64,000 nt of DNA from Paulinella micropora (Eukaryota > Cercozoa > Imbricatea > Euglyphida > Paulinellidae). Numbering within the stretch: position 1 is the first letter of the stretch; each line of letters starts with the position of its first letter. Both the position numbers and the translations under genes were made by a program. Under the pieces are notes generated by a model. It was not told the DNA's origin, did not search any database, and saw only the letters and a program-made list of their open reading frames with translations. The stretch lies in the NCBI GenBank assembly GCA_019918135.1, contig WBZZ01004744.1, positions 62,001-126,000 on the forward strand. Reading direction: 5' to 3'. Shown here piece by piece: positions 1 to 7,430 of the stretch.

Positions 1-2
1 TG

Positions 3-905
3 CAGGCTGCAGTGCAGTGCCTCTCGTCCGGGCCCGCCGCCGGGACCGCGCCGGTGCAGGCCGGAGCTATCGAGCTAGTGGTGTCCCTGGCCGGGCAGGC
101 CGCGGGCCACGAGGTCATCACCCTGACGCAGGATAGCAAGTGGCGCTTCCCCCTTCTGCAGAGCCAGGAGGGACACTGCTTCATCAGCCGGCTGTGCCTC
201 CGGGGGTTCTCCTTAGAGCTAAAAGAGCACAGGCAGCTGAATCTCCAGCGGGACGAACACTGGCAAGAGCTGAGCCTGTCGCAGATAGACTGCTCGGGGA
301 AAGAAACGGTCAACAGAGCAAGCCCAAGCATACTTGTCTATTACTTCCCCGCGCTGGAGAAGTTCTCCTTTACACAGCGGCCCAGCGCGGGTAAGGAGCC
401 CGTGGCGCTGGTTTTCGACTTTGCTGGGTGCGACCGCCTGCGCCTCATTGACACCGCCACCGGCGCCACCGGGCCACAGCCCGTAGACCTGCGCCTGTCT
501 AGACTGGCTGGACCATTGACGGTGAGGCTAGGCAACGGAGACCTGAAGCTGGTGGCCAACGAATGTTCACTGCCAAGCCTGGTCCTACACAGCGCAGCGA
601 CCGCGGACCGGGTCCGCCTCGACGTCAAAAAGTGCAACGAACTGCAGGCCATCACCTGGCAGGGACTGCGGCAGGTCACCGGAGACCTGGTGTGCACCTT
701 TGGTCGGTGTTTCCAGAGTGCTGCGGGGCCCGCCTCGCCCGGGGTCGGGTTCCATCTGCCAGAGCTGCGAGAGTGTGCGGGGGACCTGGCCCTAACGCTG
801 GAAGCCTGCCGAAACGTTCTGAGCCCACTGCAAGTGCCGAAGCTAACCCGGGTAGGCGGGGGCTACAGCTCGTCGCGCGGCACTGCGAACAACTGCGCGA
901 GCTAG
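3..905 (+). CDS. Cys/Leu repeat protein, cut by the left edge
   Basis: The frame is already open at the first bases and the first possible start is GTG, so the gene most likely begins outside the window. The translation has no signal peptide or membrane segment. It carries irregular repeats of about 25 residues in which a short hydrophobic strand is followed by C-x-x-L (for example VANECSLPSLVL and LEACRNVLSPL). That pattern resembles leucine-rich or BspA-like solenoid repeats, which usually bind proteins. The following reading frame (860-1435) carries the same type of repeat and overlaps this one. Whether they are one spliced gene, two genes or a damaged copy is not decided here. The coding character is clear; the function is not. 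Confidence 0.55.
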   Translation, partial: QAAVQCLSSGPAAGTAPVQAGAIELVVSLAGQAAGHEVITLTQDSKWRFPLLQSQEGHCFISRLCLRGFSLELKEHRQLNLQRDEHWQELSLSQIDCSGKETVNRASPSILVYYFPALEKFSFTQRPSAGKEPVALVFDFAGCDRLRLIDTATGATGPQPVDLRLSRLAGPLTVRLGNGDLKLVANECSLPSLVLHSAATADRVRLDVKKCNELQAITWQGLRQVTGDLVCTFGRCFQSAAGPASPGVGFHLPELRECAGDLALTLEACRNVLSPLQVPKLTRVGGGYSSSRGTANNCAS

Positions 906-1435
906 CACTACCCTTGCTGTCAACCGTGGGAACATTTCTGCAAATCCGCGCCGAGAGCTGCAAAGCCTTCCAAAACTGCCGCCTGCCGGAGCGGCTAGAG
1001 TGCTCCCGGGTCAGCTACGAATTTAGGCGCTGCCAGGCCTTGACTGAATTCCGTGTGCCAGGCCAGTGCGACGTGCAGCTGGTTTTGCACACGTGCCACG
1101 GCTTCGAGCGCCTGAACTGGTCAGGCAGCTCGGAGGGTCGCAGGCTCGAGCTCCAGCTCACGGGGTGCCCCCGCCTACAAGAAATAGTCGTGCCCCCCGG
1201 CCTTCTGGAGCTCACACTCACAGTGACAGACTGTGCTGCGCTCCAGAGGGTACGGTTCCCCGGGGTCGGTGAGGCCGGGCCCAGGACGAAAATGCGCCTG
1301 GTTTTCCGCAGGTGTCGCGAATTGGCCTGGTTGGACGGGCTGCCCCTGCACCCGCCCCCGGTAACGGATTCTTACTCGCTCGAAGTGGTCGACTGTCCTC
1401 GGCGGATCGAGACCCCCGGTTTAGGTTCCCGGTAG
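860..1435 (+). CDS. Cys/Leu repeat protein, second reading frame
   Basis: This stretch continues the repeat style of the preceding ORF in a different, overlapping frame. Successive units read as a strand, C-x-x-L, then a short V-P or F-P turn, as in CPRLQEIVVP and CAALQRVRFP, with a spacing of about 24 to 28 residues. This is typical of solenoid proteins built from leucine-rich repeats, here with a regularly placed cysteine. There is no convincing start codon of its own in the repeat-bearing part. It ends about 400 bases before the next gene on the same strand. The function is unknown; protein binding is an inference from the fold type only. Confidence 0.5.
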   Translation, partial: GLQLVARHCEQLRELALPLLSTVGTFLQIRAESCKAFQNCRLPERLECSRVSYEFRRCQALTEFRVPGQCDVQLVLHTCHGFERLNWSGSSEGRRLELQLTGCPRLQEIVVPPGLLELTLTVTDCAALQRVRFPGVGEAGPRTKMRLVFRRCRELAWLDGLPLHPPPVTDSYSLEVVDCPRRIETPGLGSR

Positions 1436-1851
1436 CTCTCAGACCCCGGCGGGACGCTTCAGAACTCACGACGACTGGGCAACCCAAGAGGTGAAAAGAG
1501 GGTGGGGAGGGGGTGTGCGGCGTGGGCCGGCTTAGTAAAGAAAGTGAGGAGGCTCTGGTCGGCTCGGGTGCCGGCTGAACTGGTCGTCGTCTTCGCCGGC
1601 GCCGGCCGGATGGTGGATGACCCTGGCGGGGTGGGGCAAACCGCCCCTCCCCTCCCTGGCCTTCCTTTCGCCCGAGCTCCTCTCTCCCGCCCCCGACGGC
1701 GGCCGCGTGCGGGGTCGGCCGAGAGGAGAGGGCGCGGCCCCTTTCTCTTCCTCCCGCTCCCCTGGGGCAGGAAGCACAGCCACCCCCCCCCCTCCGGTCT
1801 TCCCCCTCCCTTTCTTCCACCCGGTGTCCCTGTTCATAAACGGTGTGCCGC
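1436..1851. other. Intergenic, C/T-rich promoter region
   Basis: No supported gene lies here. The plus strand is pyrimidine-rich in the right half. A TATA-like CATAAA sits at about 1834-1839, only some 13 bases before the ATG of the next gene, which is too close for a standard core promoter unless the leader is extremely short. Confidence 0.4.
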
Positions 1852-3975
1852 ATGTCGCAGCGCCTCTTGGAACAGCTCCGCGCGTGGGCCACCGAGGCGC
1901 TGCAGGAGATACCGGTCCTGACTCGGTTGCACCTGCAGGTCTGGCGCCAGTACGAGGACAGCCAGCAGGCCGGTCAACTCGTGTCCCAGCTGGCGAGCCT
2001 GCTGTCCGCCCTGCAGGTAGTAGCCCAGGACGTGCTGCTGGTACAGGGGCCGGCCCCGACCGACTGGGCAGCCCTGTCTAGTGTCTTCAGCATGCGCCTG
2101 CTGGGCCGAATGCACGAGTTTGCCGCCTGGTCGGCGCTCGTGAACGTCCACACGGCGCAGCTCAGGGCGGGGTTCGCTCGCTCCGCGAGGCGAGAACACC
2201 TAGCGCCCTTGTCCTGCCTCCTACCGAACGAAGACGTGCTGGACCCCGAGCGGGCCGTGGCGGCCCCTATCCAGCTCTTGTGCTCCCTGTGGTCCCGCAC
2301 CCAGGAGGCGGGGAGATTCGGCGATTCGGAAGCGAGGAGATTCGGCGATTCGGCGGCCACGGCCAGCACCAGCGGCGTGGCCGAGGTCCTTCTCAGCGCG
2401 CAGGAGTCGTACGAGCGAGCGCTGTTCGACCAGGTGCTGGAGAAGGTCGCCCGACAGCTGCAGCTGCACAGCCTGACCGGGGGGGGTAGCAGTACGCTGC
2501 TGGGCTTTGGGGACGTGGACGTGTCCTGGGAGGGGGTCCCGTCCCTGCGCGGCACCTGGCGCGTGCGCATGTTTGTGTACCCGGGTTTTCTGGTGCTGTG
2601 CCATGAAGCGAGCACCAAAGCTGTCACGGACAGGATCCCCTGGGGCTACCCGTTGCACCCGATCGCGCCGCGTCCGGAGGGCCGCGGAGTGTCCCCCCCC
2701 CGCGCCCTGCCGGCGGGCCTCAAGCTCGTGTACTACCAGCGGGAGCTCACGCTGCTCGGCCAACCGGAGCTGGACTGCATCCGCCTGAGGTCCAGCGCCG
2801 GGGGCCGCCCGACCGCGACCCTGGCCTTGCAGACCTACCCTGCCAGCGGTGTGGAGGGGCCGCGGCGGCTGAACTCGCACTACGCTTGGTTAGCGTTGCT
2901 GCGCTCGACCGGCATGCGGGACTGTAACGCCGGCGGGGGCCGGCCGTCCGTGACCGGCGGCGAACCGTCGTCCATCGCCGCGCCCGCCCCCGCCGGCGAG
3001 CCGTCGCCCACCACCGCGCCCGTCCCGCCCACCGCCGGCGGCGAGCCGTTGTCTAGGACCGGCGGCGAGCCGTCGCCCACCGCCGGCCAGCCGTCGCCCA
3101 CGACCGGCGGCGAGCCCGCACCGCCCGCCGCGGCCGGCCGGCCGTCCACCGCCGCGCTCACACCACCTCCCCGGGCGTCCCCGCCGCCCGGGGAACCCCC
3201 CGCCCTGCCTCCCCGGACGTCCGCGCCCCCCGGCGCCCGCCGGCCGCCCCCGGTCACCCCGCCGGCCCCCGGCTCACTCCCCGCCGGCCGGCGCGCGCCC
3301 CCCCGCCCGCCGGTGGCTCCGCCGGCCAGGCGGTCCGCCGGGGGGCCCACAGGGGGGCCCACAGGGGGGCCCACCGGGGGGCCCACCGGGGGGCCCGCGT
3401 CCGAAGGCGTGCCCACGGGACAGCCCGCCGCCGGCACGCCCGCCGGCACGCCGGCCGGCACGCCCTCCGGCGGCCGGCGGGTGGCCCCGCGCCGTCCCCC
3501 TCCCTCCTCTTCCTCGTTGCCGCCCACGCCCCGGGCCCCCCCGCGTGGTTGGCGGCCCCGGCTCCCCGACGATCTCCCGGGGGTAGGGGGCGCGGCCGGC
3601 GAGGGCGGGGACGCCGGGCCAGAAGCGGCAACGGGGGCCCCCTCCTCCGCCCCCCCGCCTTCGCACACCCCGGGCGCGCACGCCCGGAGCTCCTCGCACG
3701 GGGAGGAGCACGGGTCCCCGCCCGCCCCGCGCGGCCGCGCCGCCACGGACCCCGCCCTCGGGCAGCCGGCGCTACTCTTTACGGCCGAGGACCTCCGGCG
3801 GCAGTTCCAGTCGCTGGAGCACGACCGCGTGCTCGCGCCACCCAAGACTCCGCGTGCGCTTCCCCCGCTCAGCCCGAACGCGATCGTCCGGCGCATGAGT
3901 TCGATGCGCTTGCTGGTGCACAGCGACTCGGACCAGGAAAGGACAGACGGCAGCGACGACGAAGAGTTTTATTAG
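1852..3975 (+). CDS. Possible DH-PH-like protein with long Pro-rich tail
   Basis: I start at the ATG at 1852 (MSQRLLEQL), not at the GTG nine bases upstream; this gives 707 residues. Residues 1-210 are predicted all-helical. They contain RAVAAPIQLLCSLW, which recalls the helix of Dbl-homology Rho exchange factors that carries the R-P-x-Q-R motif. Residues about 225-350 alternate strands and end with YAWLALL, like the closing helix of a PH domain with its conserved tryptophan. Residues about 360-610 are Pro/Gly/Ala/Thr-rich low complexity, including a GGPT tandem repeat. The tail is charged and acidic (DSDQERTDGSDDEEF). The DH-PH reading is a weak structural resemblance. The gene converges on the next one, with the stops overlapping by four bases. 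Confidence 0.5.
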   Translation: MSQRLLEQLRAWATEALQEIPVLTRLHLQVWRQYEDSQQAGQLVSQLASLLSALQVVAQDVLLVQGPAPTDWAALSSVFSMRLLGRMHEFAAWSALVNVHTAQLRAGFARSARREHLAPLSCLLPNEDVLDPERAVAAPIQLLCSLWSRTQEAGRFGDSEARRFGDSAATASTSGVAEVLLSAQESYERALFDQVLEKVARQLQLHSLTGGGSSTLLGFGDVDVSWEGVPSLRGTWRVRMFVYPGFLVLCHEASTKAVTDRIPWGYPLHPIAPRPEGRGVSPPRALPAGLKLVYYQRELTLLGQPELDCIRLRSSAGGRPTATLALQTYPASGVEGPRRLNSHYAWLALLRSTGMRDCNAGGGRPSVTGGEPSSIAAPAPAGEPSPTTAPVPPTAGGEPLSRTGGEPSPTAGQPSPTTGGEPAPPAAAGRPSTAALTPPPRASPPPGEPPALPPRTSAPPGARRPPPVTPPAPGSLPAGRRAPPRPPVAPPARRSAGGPTGGPTGGPTGGPTGGPASEGVPTGQPAAGTPAGTPAGTPSGGRRVAPRRPPPSSSSLPPTPRAPPRGWRPRLPDDLPGVGGAAGEGGDAGPEAATGAPSSAPPPSHTPGAHARSSSHGEEHGSPPAPRGRAATDPALGQPALLFTAEDLRRQFQSLEHDRVLAPPKTPRALPPLSPNAIVRRMSSMRLLVHSDSDQERTDGSDDEEFY
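3340..3397 (+). repeat. 12-bp tandem repeat encoding GGPT
   Basis: Nearly five copies of the unit GGGGGGCCCACA (later copies end ACC) lie inside the Pro-rich part of the host ORF. They keep the frame and encode Gly-Gly-Pro-Thr. The near-identity of the units points to recent slippage. Confidence 0.85.
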
Positions 3976-5111
3976 GTTCGGCCCGGCCTGCCCCCTCCCC
4001 CCTGAGGGCCCGGGCCGGGCCTCTGCTGTCTCTTCACTTCCAGCCTGCTCTGGTCCAGGTAGTACAGCGAACACGCACCCCCCCCTGGCTGCGCCACGTG
4101 GTGCACCCGCCAGCCCAACTGCTCGAGGCAGGGCTTCACGACGGCACCCACCAGCCCGGTCCAGACGTCCGCGGGCGGCGCGAGCACGGCGCTGCCCAGG
4201 TAGTCCACCGGCCGGCCGGCCGCGTCCGTGCGCAGCAGGGACCCCTGCAGCAGCCTCTCGGGCGAAACGCGCACTAGGCCGGACGCACAATACCCGAGCC
4301 AGCGGACGCTGAGGTCGCGGAGGCACAGCACACAGGGGCGCGGGGGCCTGTTCAGGATAGAGCGCAGGCAATGCATGGCGGTGCGCATGTTCTTGACGTA
4401 CACCCCCACGTCCTTCCAGGCCCGCTCCAGGCACAGGAGCCTAGCGGGCAGGGGGGTGGTGTGGAGCCTGTTCTTGAGCACGAAATCTTCGTATTGTGAA
4501 TACAAGCAGAGCTCGGCCTCGGACAGGCTGCGCAGCAGCGGCGTGGAGCCGGGCAGGGAGCCAGGCGTGGAGCCGGGCAGGGAGCCAGCGTGCCCGCCGG
4601 GCGCACCGTGGGCCGGGGGGAGTGGCCACGCCGTTCTCACGGCCAGGCAACGCGCCCCCAAGCCGCACTCTCCTTCTGGCAGGCGCGCGAGGCGCAGGTT
4701 GCCCGCCTCCACGGCCGCGCTGACGGTGGGGAGGTAGCGCAGGGGCTCGCGGGCTACGCACTCGTAGGAGACCAAGGCCGCGGCCCCCGAAGCCTTGGCG
4801 CCGGCGCTCATGTGCGTCGCCAGCCCGTGCAGGCCGCCCGTGACATACCACGAGGGCGGGCTCAGCCAGGCTAGGCAGTCTAGCGCCCCTCGCAGGTCCT
4901 CTGTCAGGCTGCTGAGCTGCCGAGGCCCGCTCGGGGGTCTGGCGCCGGCAGTGGCTGCCGCCCCCGCGGCCCGGGGGCCCGCGCCGCCCGGCCCCCAGCC
5001 GGTCGAGCGGGGCCAACCGCCCTCGCTGTCGTCGTCGCACCCCCGGCGGGCGTCCGGCCGCCGGCCCGGCGCGGCCCCGGCCGCCGAAAGGGTGCCCCTG
5101 TCCGCCTGCAT
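3972..5111 (-). CDS. Uncharacterised 379-residue protein
   Basis: I choose the ATG at 5109-5111 (MQADRGT) over the GTG nine bases upstream. Residues 1-75 are Gly/Ala/Arg/Pro-rich and look disordered. From about residue 75 the sequence looks folded, with regular hydrophobic residues and several cysteines (LDCLAWLSPPSWYV, CVLCLRDLSVRWLGYC, CLEQLGWRVHHV). A short SLPGSTPG repeat lies near the middle. There is no signal peptide or transmembrane segment. I recognise no family. It is convergent with the upstream plus-strand gene (four-base overlap of stops) and divergent from the coiled-coil gene at 5417, with which it shares a 305-bp spacer that probably holds both promoters. Confidence 0.6.
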   Translation of the reverse strand: MQADRGTLSAAGAAPGRRPDARRGCDDDSEGGWPRSTGWGPGGAGPRAAGAAATAGARPPSGPRQLSSLTEDLRGALDCLAWLSPPSWYVTGGLHGLATHMSAGAKASGAAALVSYECVAREPLRYLPTVSAAVEAGNLRLARLPEGECGLGARCLAVRTAWPLPPAHGAPGGHAGSLPGSTPGSLPGSTPLLRSLSEAELCLYSQYEDFVLKNRLHTTPLPARLLCLERAWKDVGVYVKNMRTAMHCLRSILNRPPRPCVLCLRDLSVRWLGYCASGLVRVSPERLLQGSLLRTDAAGRPVDYLGSAVLAPPADVWTGLVGAVVKPCLEQLGWRVHHVAQPGGGACSLYYLDQSRLEVKRQQRPGPGPQGGGGRPGRT

Positions 5112-5416
5112 ACAGCCCACGGGGTAGTGGCGGTCCCGGGGGGCCCCCTCCCCCTGCCCCCCCCCGGGGGCTCAGCCCGGCGAGGGGAGGGGACGCGGCG
5201 CGGCCGTCCCCGGCCGCCGCCCGGCCGCGGGGTGGCCGGCCCCTCCCCCTCTCCCACCGCCCAGCCCCCCCCCCTGCCAGTGGCCCGGGTGCCCGCCGGG
5301 CGCGCCCGGGCCACCCGCTGCTTTTCTTCTCCCCCTCTCACCCCCTCCCCTTCCCGGGCTTCCGCCGGCAGAAGTCCTGCCGCCCCCCCCTCCCCCTTCC
5401 ACTCGACCGTAGCGGC
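5112..5416. promoter_or_regulatory. Divergent intergenic region
   Basis: This 305-bp spacer separates two divergent genes and must hold both promoters if each is transcribed alone. It is C-rich on the plus strand, with CCCCTCCCC-type GC-box-like tracts. No TATA box is visible. The assignment is from position only. Confidence 0.4.
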
Positions 5417-6739
5417 ATGACCTCGGCGCAGGTGACGGCGGTCCGCCCCGCCAGGCACGCGACTGCCGTGGAGTCGCAGTTCCGGCAAAACCATGACGGC
5501 CGGCTGCTGGGCAGGTACAGGCCCGCGCCGACCGAGGGCTGGAAGCCCTGGCAACGCGCCTGTAGCTTCTGCCACCTCAAGTACAAGGTGTTCCGGCGCG
5601 CGGGGCAGGCCGGCATCTGCCACCGGCACGGCCCGCGCTGGTCGGAGCCCAGCCACACCGAAAGACAATACCAGGCCCTGCTACAACTGCAGTGCTGGGC
5701 GGCGGACGTGCGACGGGTGGCTCGCGCCCGGGAGCTCGAGGCCGTGCGCGCCCTGTCAATGCAAGGCCTGGAGGCGGCGCAGTCGTACCGGGCGTACGCC
5801 CGGCGGGTGCTGGACCAGTACCGGCGGCTGGAGCAAGAGGTGCAAGACGCGCGGACCGCACTAGACGCTGAGCGGACGTCTCGCCGCGTGGTGGAGACCT
5901 GCACGCTAGCCGTCCTGCGCGCGCGCGGCTTCCGGCCGGCGGAGGACCACGCGACGATGCCCCCCGCCGGCGGTCCCGAGGACGCGACGCCCCCCGCCGG
6001 CGGTCCAGAGGACGACGGGGAGGCTGCGCTGGCCGGGGCTCGCCAGGACAGCCAGCGGTGGCAGCAGTTGGCCGTTTCGGCGACGGCGCGGTTGGACCAG
6101 GCCGCGTGCCGGCTGGCGCAGGTGCAGCAGGAAGCCGCGGGCGCGGCCGCCCGGCTGGCGCGGGCGGAGCAGGAGCGGGCGACTGAGGAGAAGAGGGCCC
6201 GGGACGCCGAGGCCCGGCTGGCGCGGGCGGAGCAGGAGCGGGCGACTGAGGAGAAGAGGGCCCGGGACGCCGAGGCCCGGCTGGCGCGGGCGGAGCAGGA
6301 GCGGGCGACTGAGGAGAAGAGGGCCCGGGACGCCGAGGCCCGGCTGGCGCGGGCGGAGCAGGAGCGGGCGGCTGGGGAGAAGAGGGCCCGGGACGCCGAG
6401 GTCCGGCTGGCAGAAGTGCAACAGGAGGGCCAGCGGAAGCGGCGGGCGGTGGCGGGCTCGGCCGCCCGGCTGGCGCGGGAAGAGCAGGAGCGCGCGAGTT
6501 GGGAGAAGAGTGCCCGGGACGCCGAGGGCCGGCTGGCGCAGATCGAACATGTACAGCAGGCCTTCGCGCGTGTCTGGAACCAGCACCAGCACTTGAGTGC
6601 GCGGCTGCCGCCGCCACCCGGCCCAGGGGGGGCCGGGCCAGGGAACGGGGACGGGAGGAACCAAGGGACAGGAGAGAGTGCAGCACGCACACCGCGGCAA
6701 TCTCTCACAGCACTACCGGCAGCGGGTCCGCCACCATAG
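5417..6739 (+). CDS. Coiled-coil protein with N-terminal zinc-binding motif
   Basis: The ATG at 5417 opens a 440-residue frame. Residues 49-71 hold C49-x2-C52-x15-C68-x2-H71, a likely zinc site, preceded by WQRAC. The same motif with its first cysteine at the same residue number occurs in the zinc-finger/nuclease protein at 9591-12065. Residues about 80-165 and 205-390 are long, highly charged coiled coils. The second contains four near-identical 21-residue repeats, exactly three heptads each, at about residues 246-330. The two coils are joined by a PPAGGPED repeat. The C-terminus is Pro/Gly-rich. A scaffold or oligomerising role is likely from the architecture, but no family was recognised. 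Confidence 0.65.
   Translation: MTSAQVTAVRPARHATAVESQFRQNHDGRLLGRYRPAPTEGWKPWQRACSFCHLKYKVFRRAGQAGICHRHGPRWSEPSHTERQYQALLQLQCWAADVRRVARARELEAVRALSMQGLEAAQSYRAYARRVLDQYRRLEQEVQDARTALDAERTSRRVVETCTLAVLRARGFRPAEDHATMPPAGGPEDATPPAGGPEDDGEAALAGARQDSQRWQQLAVSATARLDQAACRLAQVQQEAAGAAARLARAEQERATEEKRARDAEARLARAEQERATEEKRARDAEARLARAEQERATEEKRARDAEARLARAEQERAAGEKRARDAEVRLAEVQQEGQRKRRAVAGSAARLAREEQERASWEKSARDAEGRLAQIEHVQQAFARVWNQHQHLSARLPPPPGPGGAGPGNGDGRNQGTGESAARTPRQSLTALPAAGPPP
6152..6406 (+). repeat. 63-bp tandem repeat (three heptads per unit)
   Basis: Four consecutive units of 63 bp encode a 21-residue coiled-coil segment built around LARAEQERA and EEKRARDAE. The first three units are almost identical at DNA level; the fourth has drifted. 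The period is an exact multiple of both codon and heptad length, so changes in copy number leave the coil in register. Confidence 0.9.
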
Positions 6740-6776
6740 TCTAAGCCAGGAAGGCGGGTGCAGGTACAGGGCAAAT

Positions 6777-6782
6777 TTTATT
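6777..6782 (-). terminator. AATAAA polyadenylation signal, minus strand
   Basis: The plus strand reads TTTATT here, so the minus strand carries a canonical AATAAA. It lies about 60 bases past the stop of the minus-strand micro-ORF at 6843-6998 and just past the end of the opposite-strand coiled-coil gene. In such G+C-rich DNA it is a rare hexamer, which supports a minus-strand transcript ending here. Confidence 0.5.
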
Positions 6783-6842
6783 GAAACACGCTCGGCAGGA
6801 CCCTCTCTTTTCTCCTCCTGTGCTTTGCCCCTGTTGGCGTGG

Positions 6843-6998
6843 CTAAACTAGGGCAGGGGCGGCAGCGGCCCGGATGACTGTTTTCTCTTCCAACTTTCTC
6901 TTCTTGCTCGGGTACAACGTGTCGTCCGCTACGACAACAGTCTGCATGGTGGGCCGCTGTGGCACCCCCCCCCCCCCGAAAAAGTTCTTTATATCCAT
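6843..6998 (-). CDS. 51-residue PIP-box micro-protein
   Basis: From the ATG at 6996-6998 the protein begins MDIKNFFGGGG. This matches the layout of a PCNA-interacting peptide and closely resembles the first residues of the large subunit of replication factor C (RFC1, which begins MDIRKFFG). It then carries a basic nuclear-localisation-like stretch, PSKKRKLEEK. There is no other domain. A minus-strand AATAAA follows about 60 bases after the stop and an A+T-rich TATAAT-like stretch lies some 90 bases upstream, so the ORF has the flanks of a short gene. If expressed it would be a nuclear PCNA-binding peptide. The alternative is a decayed 5' fragment of a larger gene, or chance. Confidence 0.45.
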   Translation of the reverse strand: MDIKNFFGGGGVPQRPTMQTVVVADDTLYPSKKRKLEEKTVIRAAAAPALV

Positions 6999-7430
6999 TC
7001 GAGTCTGACAAGAAAACGAAGGGGTGGGGGGACGCCGCTCCTTTGTCTTGCCATACAAGAAACTTGGATTCGAAAGGAGATCTGCTATAATTTGGGGTGC
7101 GGCTTGGCCAGAGAATCGACGCTAGACTGTGGCAGACCAGGGGAGAGGAGGGGAAAGAAAGAGAGAGGAAGGGAAAAGAGAGAGAGAGGAGGGAGCTCCC
7201 TTCTCCCCACCCGTCACCTAACCCCCGAGTAACAGTGTGGTGTGCTGCCGCCAGTCGGCCCCGGCGGCGGGGGGGAAAACGAACCCCCCCCCCCTTCTCC
7301 CAGCGGCATGCACGCTTTTTCACCGCCTGCAGTTAGCTTGCAGCGGTAGTGCTACGTCTAGTAAAGAGAGAAAGACAGAAAGAACCAAGAACAAAAGCCA
7401 GTTTTCCGTTCTTCCGCTCCCGGCCGCCCC
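6999..7430. promoter_or_regulatory. Intergenic, divergent spacer
   Basis: This spacer lies between the minus-strand micro-ORF and the plus-strand membrane-protein gene. It holds a purine-rich GAGAGGAAGGGAAAAGAG-type tract at about 7140-7195, a C-run, and A+T-richer patches such as GCTATAATTTGG at about 7083-7094. No further gene is supported. Confidence 0.35.

Noticed and set aside
5338-6774. Minus-strand frame of 478 codons opposite the coiled-coil gene
   Set aside because: It mirrors the 63-bp repeats as Arg/Ser/Ala/Cys strings with no domain; the plus-strand frame has heptads and a zinc motif.
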